Shown here in pieces: positions 18,254 to 27,500 of a stretch of 56,761 bases of DNA. Numbering within the stretch: position 1 is the stretch's first letter; each line of letters begins with the position of its first letter. Origin of the DNA: Emiliania huxleyi CCMP1516. Its lineage: Eukaryota > Haptophyta > Isochrysidales > Noelaerhabdaceae. The position numbers were made by a program, and so were the translations under genes. The notes under the pieces are model-generated. The model had not been told where the DNA came from and ran no database searches. It saw only the letters and a program-made list of their open reading frames with translations. Where the stretch lies: contig NW_005200088.1 in NCBI RefSeq assembly GCF_000372725.1, positions 583,504 to 640,264 on the forward strand, given 5' to 3'.

Positions 18254-18863
18254 CGTGATCGGCCACCTGCCCTGCATCGGCGACACGAAGATCTTTGCCG
18301 GTGTGCCGTCGGACCCCTCGGGGGTGGGGCGCATGGGGGCGTTCGTCGCTTGCGGCAACACGCTGCCACGCGCCCGCGAGACGGTTTTGGGCGTGGATGG
18401 AGGGCGGGGACAGGGCCCAGGGGCGGGAGGGTGGGACGGTGGGACCCGCGGACGGGGACCGGGACGGTTGAGGCTGTCAAGGGCCAGTACACCGACGCAG
18501 AGGGGAAGTGCCGCGTGGAGGCGCTGCTCTTCGAGGAGTTCGGCGCAATGAGCGCGGGGGTGGAGGAGCTGCTGATGCGGGTGGCTAAGGTGGCGGGCCG
18601 GAAGCTCACATGGTGGCAGTACGACCAGACGTCGTGGTCGGCGCGCGAATGGATGCCGTTTGCGCTGCAGCGACTGTCGGTGCAGCTCTGGATGGCGCTC
18701 GCGGACGAGGCACAGCGCGCCATTGGTGCGGCGTCACGCGGCCGCGAGGACCGCGGAGGAATGCTAGTGGGATGGGGGGCTCTGAGGGGAAGGGAGCGGG
18801 GGGCGCCCAGTAGGGCGCTGGGGCACCCCAGCGTAGAGGGCGTCGTGTAGCCCTCCTTTTGGT
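18254..18863 (+). mobile_element. 5'-truncated 3' end of the same non-LTR retroelement, copy 2
   Basis: Matches the reverse complement of 12487-13015. It starts at CGTGATCGG and lacks the upstream RT-tail blocks found in copy 1, as expected for 5' truncation of a LINE. It contains CIGDTKIFAGVPSDPSGVGR and, after a stretch of about 120 bases missing from copy 1, VEALLFEEFGAMSAGVEELL through AREWMPFALQRLSVQLW. It ends with the shared CCCTCC-TTTTGGT. The extra stretch lies between two coding blocks in different frames and could be a retained intron or a deletion in copy 1. Confidence 0.65.
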
Positions 18864-19010
18864 TAATATAAAAGACAGACGTGCCGCTCGATGCTGCGGG
18901 CGGCGTTGACGTTCGCAGCCAGTTCACGTATTTGGCCCCAGCTCTTCGGCTCGCTCCGCTCGCCGGTGAGTTGGTTGGTTGCTGGCAGCACCCCAGCACC
19001 TGGGGGTCCT

Positions 19011-19350
19011 CGCCGCGATTTTTTTTGCCTGCCCCTTCTTCGCCGTCGCGCGACGACCGCGCCGCTGTCAAAACTTCACCCTTTCTTTTTTCCGCCCTTC
19101 TCTTTATACTCTCTCTTATACCTGGACCTGGCTTTTATACCTGGATACCTGGCTTGATTCCTTCGGACCACTAAACCGCTCTACCTATCCCATCCATTAC
19201 CGTGCCCCATGTTCACGTGCGGCCGTTTTACCAGGCGCCCAACCGACGGCCGCGCCGCGATTTTTTTTGCCTGCCCCTTCTTCGCCGTCGCGCGACGATC
19301 ACGCCGGTGTCAAACTTCGCATTTTCTTTTTTTGTTCCTTCTCTTTTATA
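19011..19350 (+). repeat. Direct repeat of about 98 bp upstream of the SGNH gene
   Basis: CGCCGCGATTTTTTTTGCCT followed by GCCCCTTCTTCGCCGTCGCG starts at 19011 and again at 19253. Each unit continues through GTGTCAAA-CTTC and a T-rich part to TATACCTGG. The two units lie 60-400 bases before the ATG at 19410, so they could hold promoter or 5' UTR sequence. Confidence 0.85.
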
Positions 19351-19409
19351 CCTGGTAAAAAGACGGCTCGCTGGCAACCCGGCTTTGTCGCGGTGACACC
19401 CATATCCCA

Positions 19410-21611
19410 ATGTGGCGTGTGAGCGTTCAATTCTCGCTCATCGCTCAAGTCACCGTCGCCGTCGCTTGGTCAGGAACAGCCAGAAACGGTCTGCCAACGG
19501 GCGATCCACAAAATGCATACGACCCGAGCATCGGGCGTCACTGCCGTGTGACGCTCGTACAGAAAGCTAGCAGGGCCGCTTGTATTTATGAGGAGTCGTT
19601 TGGCTGTGGGCTTTTGCGCGGGGAACCGGCTATTTGGGTCCGCAACTGTCGCGGCAGATTCCTATGCGACGGCCACAACAAGTCGGTACCTTGCGGCTAC
19701 CCGCCAGGCCGTGACTCGTACACATGCGCGTGTGGCAGAACATCCGGGGTGCTCGCGGATCTCAGCTCATGGGAAAATGTGAGCAAGCTGGGCAGGGCCC
19801 ACGATTTTCGTCTGCCGCAGTGGCGGGAATGCATGGGCGACTACCACAAGAATGCCTTCAAGCGGAAATGTCTGTCAAACGTCACGTGGAAAGACGGCCG
19901 GCTGGCCTGCGAAGGCCGCAAGGGCACAGCGGAGTTCATGGACGTACGTGGCAATCCCAGGCTGGAGAGCGTCCTCCTCTTTGGCTGCAGAGAGAAGAAC
20001 CTCGCCCGGCCGCCTCCTCCAGGCACCGCAGCGCTCCCGCGTTCGCTGCTGGCGCGTGCTGCGCCGGCAGAGCGTGTGCCTCTACTCGATGACCTCATGG
20101 CGAAGCTCGGGGGCAACGGCACGGTGCGGGTCATGGCAGTTGGCATGTCTGTCACGTCGATGTTCGCGGGTCCTTCCCAGCACAGCCCTGCGGCACCGAT
20201 AAAAGTCACCCCTCCTGGTGGCACTAACTGGCTGGCGCGGCTGGTGGCGACGCTGGCTATCGCGAATCCCAGCGTGACGATCAAGGCGGACACGCACGCA
20301 TCGGGCGGCCTCTCTGCTTTGTCGCTTGCGCCGTGTCCTGCCGACGCAATTTGCTCCTCCACGCGGCTCGACCGGCAGTGCCCGGACCTGCTGGTCCTCG
20401 ACTTTGCTCTAGGACTCGGCTTCCCATCAACTCTAAAATCTGTCGAGGTGCTGCTGCGATTTGCGACGGCCCGTGGCATCGCCTCTGTGCTGTTGGTGCT
20501 TCCCGACTGGTGCCACTTCTTGCCCCATATAAGAGCAATCGGCAAGGATGTGAGCCATCACGTAGCTTGTCAGCGTGCCCTCTATGCTCGCAACGAGACG
20601 CGCGCAGCGCTCGCGAGAGAACGGGGAGGAGATCCGCACACTCGGAAGATGGCTCCTCTCGCAGCTCATTACCGGCAAACAGCGATCAGCATGTTCGATG
20701 CGCTGCTGCCACTGGTTGGGCACCCCGACGCCATCGACCTCGTCGAGTTCACGCAGGATGGCATCCACCCCGCATACTGGCCAGAACTTTCCAACCGCGG
20801 CGCGATGTACAGCTTTGCGATCAGCGACGCGCTCGCATACGCCCTCGAGCCGAGGGCACTGCGCTTTCCACCTGGAGTGTGGGACGGCAGTGGAGTGCGG
20901 CTCGATGTTGAGCTGGGCGCGGCGCGGCGAGGCACGCGGCCAGAAGTGGGGATGAGCGCCACAGCAGCCGACACGCCAGCGTCGGGCCTGCCAGCCTGGT
21001 TGACCGATGGCATGCAGGGCCATCGAGGTGTGCGCTGCTACTCCGCCAAGCGGCTACAACAGTCGGTTCGGTCATTCAAAACGACGCCGGCGTGCAACGA
21101 CGCGAGGGAGCTTGTCTCGGGCTGCGGCTGGCTCGCAACTACGGAGGAGTTTGTTTACGATTCGACGGTAGCGCGAGGGAGTTGGGGCCCATTGCCCAGA
21201 GATCCCGCGAAGCCTCCAAAGCCAGGCATAACCAGCCTCTCGATTGGCGATGCTGTGGAGATCACAATCGACACAACCCTGGCCAGCGAGGCAGAGCCGG
21301 CGCCGTCCGCTAACGATACCTTCTCCGGCGCTGCAGCGCTGAGCATCACGTTTTTGCAGTCGTACGAGCAAGTCGGCGTGCTGCAGATCACATGCCTGCG
21401 CGGCTGCGAGTGCACGCAGGTGACGGTCGACACGCGCCAGCCGGACGCGCACTTTGCGCTGCTGAACACGAGCGAGCTCTCGGTCTCGCAGGCGCGCGAG
21501 TGCCGCGTGCGCCTTCGAAACGTTTCGCCTGCCAGCCGTGCGCCGGGGGGCACAAAAATCAAGATCTCGCAGCTGGGGGTTAGCGTACCCCCGCAGAGTC
21601 AGACTGTCTGA
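19410..21611 (+). CDS. Secreted SGNH/GDSL-hydrolase-like protein
   Basis: A single-exon gene of 733 residues. Residues 1-24 (MWRVSVQFSLIAQVTVAVAW) look like a signal peptide. Residues 25-200 form a Cys-rich N-terminal region (CDGHNKSVPC, CACGRTSG). The middle holds the blocks of an SGNH fold: VMAVGMSVTSMFAG (about 240-253, Ser in a GMS rather than GDS context), CPDLLVLDFALG (about 325-336, Asp or nearby residue in place of the usual GxND Asn) and TQDGIHP (about 449-455, catalytic Asp-x-x-His). A beta-rich C-terminal domain with several Cys follows. Members of this fold are esterases or acetyl-transferases acting on lipids or glycans; the substrate is unknown and the divergent blocks I and III leave activity uncertain. 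A promoter-proximal direct repeat lies at 19011-19350. Confidence 0.75.
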   Translation: MWRVSVQFSLIAQVTVAVAWSGTARNGLPTGDPQNAYDPSIGRHCRVTLVQKASRAACIYEESFGCGLLRGEPAIWVRNCRGRFLCDGHNKSVPCGYPPGRDSYTCACGRTSGVLADLSSWENVSKLGRAHDFRLPQWRECMGDYHKNAFKRKCLSNVTWKDGRLACEGRKGTAEFMDVRGNPRLESVLLFGCREKNLARPPPPGTAALPRSLLARAAPAERVPLLDDLMAKLGGNGTVRVMAVGMSVTSMFAGPSQHSPAAPIKVTPPGGTNWLARLVATLAIANPSVTIKADTHASGGLSALSLAPCPADAICSSTRLDRQCPDLLVLDFALGLGFPSTLKSVEVLLRFATARGIASVLLVLPDWCHFLPHIRAIGKDVSHHVACQRALYARNETRAALARERGGDPHTRKMAPLAAHYRQTAISMFDALLPLVGHPDAIDLVEFTQDGIHPAYWPELSNRGAMYSFAISDALAYALEPRALRFPPGVWDGSGVRLDVELGAARRGTRPEVGMSATAADTPASGLPAWLTDGMQGHRGVRCYSAKRLQQSVRSFKTTPACNDARELVSGCGWLATTEEFVYDSTVARGSWGPLPRDPAKPPKPGITSLSIGDAVEITIDTTLASEAEPAPSANDTFSGAAALSITFLQSYEQVGVLQITCLRGCECTQVTVDTRQPDAHFALLNTSELSVSQARECRVRLRNVSPASRAPGGTKIKISQLGVSVPPQSQTV

Positions 21612-21969
21612 GATCGCATATCATCATCATTCTCTCTTGCGACGGGGCAGGTTTATTTCCCGGATGCTCTCTTGGGCTTGACATTGTGGTTTTCAAAAAA
21701 AATTCTCTCTGTCTCTCTCTTCTCTCTCTGCGAGGACGGCTCGGCGAGGGGCTCACGGCGGGGTCGCACACGGCAGGGGTGACGGGGCCGCTGTGGAGCG
21801 ATGTGGTCAGGGGGACGACGAAACACAAATGGGACAAGCGCCAGCGGATCAAGGATCAGCACGGCGAGCGCGAGATACAATTCGCCGACGTGGATGATCA
21901 CAACGTGGTGACAAAGACCGTCATGGGAGCGCGTGTGCGGCAGCAGGCGGGGGTGCCACACGGAGCGCA

Positions 21970-22920
21970 CCACGAGACTGGTTGGGTAGTAGTCTAAGTT
22001 CTGAGCCTGGAGGCCTAATGGGTCTAAGTGTGGCTAGCCACGCTGGAGTGCTTGCGCGGTCTAAGATCAGCGGGAGCCTCTTACATCGGCTAAGTCGGCC
22101 GTGGCACGGCCTGGGGCCAAGGCTCCCACCGTGATCAACGCCCCGTGATCAACATCGGCACAGCCCCCAAATTTTCTTCGCCTGCGGCGGGCGATCGATC
22201 CTCCTCATGCTCAGCAATCGCCGCCTCAGCATCCTCCTCTTCCGGTTCTCGTTGCTGCCTCCTGAGCGCAATGTTCGGCGACTTCTAGCCAAACAGTTCT
22301 CACAAATAGCCTCAAGCTCAAACAGACGCGTGTCAGAGAAGCCTCTGTGTATGCTGGTCCTCTTTGTATTGAACGATCCGCGCGTGAGGTAGCATAGGGC
22401 CTTGTTGGCAGCAGCCAGCTTGTTGCGCTGCTTCGTTGCGATGAGCTGATTGGGATCGCAGAAGTGCATGCCAAGCACCGCCACGATCTTGAAGCAGAAC
22501 ACATCGCAACCGCATCGTCCGCACTGCCATCGGCATGCCGCGCCCGCCGCTTCGCCGCAGCCGCCTTAAGGCACGCATAGCGGCAGCATATGGTACGTTG
22601 GTCGTTGCGCGTACTTGAGCAGGCGTTGCGCGCCGCAAGTAGCGCACTGGCCCTGGGAGAAGGCGATATGGCGTCGTGCGCGGCAAACGTTGGTCGGGAC
22701 GCGTCCAGGTATTTTTCGGGTAAACCTGAAAGCTGATTCAACCAGGTATACCCGGGTTTTACCCGGAGTTGGCCTTATGTCGTCTAAGTTCATGGCCCCC
22801 GACCATGAGGGTCTAAGTCTGAGCCCGGCTCCGTGCGGGGGCTAAGTTGAGCGCTCGCTCGCTGCAGAGGCTAAGTGTAGAGCGACCCTCTAGCCCTACT
22901 ACCCAACCATTACCACGAGA
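21970..22920. mobile_element. hAT-like DNA transposon with 8-bp target-site duplication
   Basis: CCACGAGA flanks the element at 21970-21977 and 22913-22920. Just inside are inverted repeats TGGTTGGGTAGTAG (21979-21992) and its reverse complement (22896-22909). Both ends carry several subterminal CTAAGT motifs (about 21994, 22022, 22088; 22785, 22811, 22840, 22870), a typical layout for transposase binding sites. An 8-bp duplication is the hallmark of hAT and some related superfamilies. The host reading frame is restored by its removal, which confirms the boundaries. Confidence 0.88.
22149..22793 (-). pseudogene. Transposase-remnant reading frames inside the hAT-like element
   Basis: Reading leftwards, one frame gives RRHIAFSQGQCATCGAQRLL ... 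LPLC (22793 to about 22566). A second, shifted frame gives CGRCGCDVFCFKIVAVLGMH, then CDPNQLIATKQRNKLAAANK and ends GLCRC at 22149. The Cys spacing (CATC, CGRCGC, FC) suggests one or two zinc-binding modules, as found at the C-terminus of some DNA transposases. No DDE triad is visible, so the element is non-autonomous or degraded. The family is not certain. Confidence 0.4.
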
Positions 22921-24132
22921 GGATTATGCGGGGAGAGGCGGGGAGAGAGACCCCGGGCGCCGCCACAAGGAGCGAACTGGAACTCAGGGGCTGCCTCGTC
23001 TGTAAAGCCGCGAGGGACGCGGCGAGGAGGGCGGCACTAAAGCGAGACCCGCTGTGTCCGATCGTGCGGAAAGCCGCGCAGCAATGGACCGAGGAAGATG
23101 AGAACCCGCCTAGAGCGACGATGGCGCACTTGCTTAGCGGCGCCTGCCTGGGGAATAGGGAGCAGGCCAGATGGTTCCTCAGAGTAGCGCGAGCGCCGCA
23201 GACGGGGACGGCGATCAGCAAAGTAGCCCAGGCGGCACCCGACTCCAAGGATACGAACGCTGAAGACGCTGAGGATAGCGCATGTCGCACTAGCCCCAGC
23301 CGTCGGGGGGGTGTTGCCGGCGCTGGTAGATGATCTCTCGGAGAAGAGCCGGAGGGACCTTGGCGCCGGGGTCACGAGGAACTTGCAAATCGTGGCCGAG
23401 GCGGCGACGGGAGCGGTGCAGAGGTGGATCCAGCTCAATGATGAGGCTACGGCGCGCATAATGAAGAGAGAGGAACACATTGAGTGGCTGAGGAAGCTCT
23501 TCACTGGGTGGAAAGAGGCTCGGCCGGCCTTGAGGGAGTCGCGGAGGAGGAGGGATAACGCAGGCAACGCAGGGACGGGCCAACAGCCAGTGGGACGAAC
23601 GAGGGCCGCGACGGCGGCTCAAGCGGGAGGGAGCGGAGACGGTGGGCAGCGAGCGAAGTGGGTGAGACTGATGATGCTCCTTCGACTTAGGGAGCGGTTC
23701 AGCTGCTGGGCGGGCTTCAGGCGCTGGTGCTCACGCGAAAAGGAATCGACGCGATGTGCAAAGCATACAAGAAGGGGAGAAGGAAGAGGAGAGACGCCGG
23801 TGAGGACGAAGCAGAAACTAGCGCAGACGAGAGCAGGGCAGAGCCGGGGACTGGGGAGCCGGAGCAGACGGCATCGGCCGCCGAGGGAACGTTGGGAAGA
23901 GGCACGAGGAGGGCGGCGACCTCGACCGACTATGGAGGACCCGTCGCCAGACGACGCAGGGCAGAAGACGGTGAGGCGGAGCAGACGCGCAGGGCGAGAC
24001 GAGGGAGGGAGCAGGACTTTGCGGAGATCAGCAGGAGGATGTACGAAGAGATTAGGAGCAGCAGGGACCCGAGGGACCATGTGGAAGACGGCTAGTGCGC
24101 TAGTCCCCCATCGGGAGGACGACCCCGGCTAG

Positions 24133-24522
24133 TCGCCGACCACAACCACAAAGAACCCTGCACAAAGATCGCAAGGGCGGGGGCCTGTTCCTTTTTACCC
24201 ATCTCACAGTAGGGAGGTGTCTGTCCGTTTTTATTTATTTCTCTTCTCTCTCTGATTGATGTCTGTCTGTCTGATCACGCTGCGTTTATCGCACTTGCTT
24301 GCTTGCTTCGTTCGCCGGTGCTCCAGGTGCAGCAGCCAGTTGCTCTGCTCTACGGCAACATTCCGCCTTTGATCGCTTCCTCGCGCCTACAGAGAAGGGA
24401 GAAAAGAATTCAACAAAAGAACTCTCTCTCACCGACACAGGTTCGACACAGGTACCAAAAGGAGCACAGCAGACGGCAACCCCTTAGGCACAGCAGAACC
24501 AGAAAAAGAAATTGAGGACGCA
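24133..24522. other. Intergenic, no gene recognised
   Basis: T-rich and short simple repeats (CTGTCTGTCTG, GCTTGCTTGC) precede the ankyrin-kinase-RING gene. It probably includes its promoter and 5' UTR. Confidence 0.5.
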
Positions 24523-27500
24523 ATGCTTGGAGCTTGCAAGCCCAGCGGCGGCGATCCTGCCGGGGCGCCGCTGCTCGGGCAGCGCGTCGTGCTCGGCGGC
24601 CTCTATTCCCACCCCGAGCTGAACGGGCAGCGGGGCGTGGCGCGGAGCTTCGAGGGCGGGCGGTACGCTGTGGCGCTCGAGGGCGGCGGCGAGAGCGTGC
24701 GGGTGCGGCCCGGTAATCTGTCGCCGGCTGCGGTGGAGCGGGCGTCGAGCGGTGCCGCGGCAGCCCCCGACGAGGTCATCGCAGCAGTGGAGCGTGGCGA
24801 GGAGGAGGCGGTGCTGGCGTGGCTTGAGGGCGGCGGGCGGGTCGACGCGACGTATGAGAGAGGCGACGTGAGAGGCATCACGCTGCTGATGGGCGCCGCC
24901 CGCAATGGCCACGAGCGGGTGGTCGAGCTGCTGATACGGCACGGGGCGAAGGTCAACCTGCAGAACAGCAACGACGACACCGCGCTGATGTTCGCCGCCC
25001 ACCACGGCCACGAGCGGGTGGTCGAGCTGCTGCTGCGGCACGGCGCTGAGCTCAACCTGCAGAGCAGCAAAGGCGTCACCGCGCTGATGGGCGCCGCCGA
25101 CAACGGCCACGAGCGGGTGGTCGAGCTGCTACTGCGGCACGGCGCGGAGATCAACCTGCAGAACAGCAACGGCTACACCGCGCTGATGTACGCCGCCTTC
25201 TTCAACCACCCCGCCCTCGTGCGGCGCTTGCTGCGGGCGGGCGCAGACACTGCGGCGCGCGCTGAGAGCGGCAAGACGGCGCTGCAGCTGGCCAAGGAGA
25301 AGGGCCACGCCGAGTGCGTCGAGGCCTTCAAGAAGCACGTCCAGGAGTCGGTCGTGGCGGGACGGCCCACGGCGACGGCAGCCGGCGGCGAAGGCGCAGG
25401 CGGCGCTTCCCCCGGCGGCGCTTCTTCGGCTGGATCGAGAGTCGCGAAGACGCCACCTCCAGCGGCGGCGGCGGGGCGGGCGTCGAGCGGTGCCGCGGCA
25501 GCCCCCGACGAGGTCATCGCAGCAGTGGAGCGTGGCGAGGAGGAGGCGGTGCTGGCGTGGCTCGAGGGCGGCGGGCGGGTCGACGCGACGTACGAGAGAA
25601 GCGGCGTGAGCGGCCTCACGCTGCTGATGGGCGCCGCCATGCACGGCCACGAGCGGGTGGTCGAGCTGCTGCTGCGGCGTGGGGCGAAGCTCGACCTGCA
25701 GAACAGCAACGGTGACACCGCGCTGATGTACGCCGCCGGCAAAGGCCACGAGCGGGTGGTCGAGCTGCTGCTGCGGCGTGGGGCGAAGCTCGACCTGCAG
25801 AACAGCAACGGTGACACCGCGCTGATGTTCGCCGCCGGCCAAGGCCACGAGCGGGTGGCTGAGCTGCTGCTGCGGCACTGCGCGGAGGTCAACCAGCAGG
25901 GCAGCAACGGCGGCACCGCACTGATGCTCGCCGCCGACCAAGGCCACGAGCGGGTGGTCGACTTGCTGCTGCAGCATGGCGCTGAGGTCAACCTGCAGGA
26001 CAGCGACGGCGGCACCGCGCTGATGCTCGCCGCCCTCTTCAACCGCCCCGCCGTCGTACGGCGCTTGCTGCGGGCGGGCGCAGACACGGCGGCGCGCAGT
26101 GCGAGCGGCAAGACGGCGCTGCAGTGGGCCAAGGAGGAGGGCCACGCCGAGTGCGTGCGCGCCCTCGAGGAGCACTCGTCGACCGCAGCAGAGGCTGAGG
26201 GAGAGGCGGCGGTCGCAGAATCAGCCGAACAGGCCGCGGCGGCCGCACGCGAGGCGGCAGCGGCGGAGGAGGCGGCGGAGGCGCGCGATGCTGCCGAGGC
26301 TGCGCTGCGCGAGGCGGTTGAGGCGTGCGAGCGAGGCGACGCCGATCTCGAGGCGCTCAGGGCGGCGATCAACGCAAACACCGAAGCCGCCGACGGTTCC
26401 GAGGCGTTGCGGGCGGCGCGGCGGCTGCGCGACGAGCTGGCGGAGCGAAAGACCCGCGAGGCCAGGGCGCTGAAGCGGCAGCGGCAGAAGAAGGAGAAGG
26501 CGGCGGCGGCGGCAGCGCGGGCGGCGGAGCGGGCGGCGGAGCAGGCGGAGGAGGCGCGGGCGGCGGAGGCGCGAGTGGCGGAGGAAGCGGATCGGGTGGT
26601 AGCAGAGGCTGCGGCGGCGCGGGCGGCGGAGGAGGCGGAGGCGGCGTCGCGCGCAAGGGAGGAGGCAGAGGCGAGGGCGAGGGAGGAGGCGGCAAGGGAG
26701 AGGGAGGAGGCGAGGATGAGGGCGGAGGCGGAGGCGGAGGCGGAGGCGGAGGCGGCGGCTGTCGAGGCGGCAGTGGCGGCCGTGGCGGCGGCGGAGGCTC
26801 AAGAGGCGGCGGCAGCGGCAGCGGCAGCGGCGGCAGCGTCGGCGGCGGCGGTTGCGAGTGTCGCCGCCCTCGCCGCCGCCACCGCGTCGCCCGCCGCCGT
26901 CCCTCTCGACGAGCTCATCGCGGCGACCGACGGCTTTGCCGAGGCGCGCAAGGTGGGCGAGGGAGGCTTTGGGCGTGTCTACCGCTGCGACGCGCTGCCG
27001 TCGCTTCCGCGCGTCGCTTGCGGGTTCGCCGTCAAGACGGCGCTGGTCGGTGTCGGCGCCCAAGGCCTCGCCGAGCTGCAGAGCGAGGTGCGCACGCTCA
27101 GCGCGGCGTGCCACCGGTCCCTGCTCCCTCTCCTCGGCGTCTGCTTGGCGCCGGCGAGAGCGTGCCTCGTCTACCCCCTCTGCCGCGGCGGCAGCCTCGA
27201 GGACCGCCTCTACCGCGCTCCAGCCGCGCTGCAGCGGCTCCGCATGCTCGGCTTCGAGACGCCGCCTCCGCCGCTCTCCTCCGCCGCACGGCTCCGCGTG
27301 CTGCGCGACGCAGCGAGAGCGCTGCACTACTTGCACACGCTCTCGCCCATGATCCTGCACCGCGACGTCTCGGCGGGCAACATCCTGCTCGACGAGCGCG
27401 GCAACGGCTACCTCGCCGACGTGGGCCTCGCGCGAGCGGCAGAGGCAGGGGCCGGCAGCAGTCAGCAGGTCTCGCACCTGTCGACGCAGCGTATCTTTGG

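Larger units (their letters stand above)
21735..24132 (+). pseudogene. Retroelement-like reading frame interrupted by a DNA transposon
   Basis: The left part (to 21977) reads KHKWDKRQRIKDQHGEREIQ ... RQQAGVPHGAHHE. The right part resumes exactly in frame at 22921 (RIMRGEAGRETPG ... ELRGCLVCKAARDAA). Removing the element 21978-22920, which carries one copy of the 8-bp duplication, restores one frame. Further on the frame changes between APDSKDT (about 23255) and VLPALVDDLSEKSRRDLGAG (23311), and then runs to TAG-flanked 24132 with a long Arg/Lys-rich tail. A relative of the middle part lies at 42717-43233 (-). I suspect a retroelement-encoded protein, but no reverse transcriptase motif is visible. 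The 5' limit is not determined. Confidence 0.55.

Noticed and set aside
17238..18850. Two + strand frames of 206 and 389 codons
   Set aside because: The first runs over T-rich simple sequence and repeat T. The second only becomes meaningful at the retroelement part (from 18254), where it changes frame.
25129..26381. Minus-strand frames of 350-400 codons opposite the ankyrin-kinase-RING gene
   Set aside because: Antisense shadows of GC-rich ankyrin repeats; they mirror the repeat period and have no domain.
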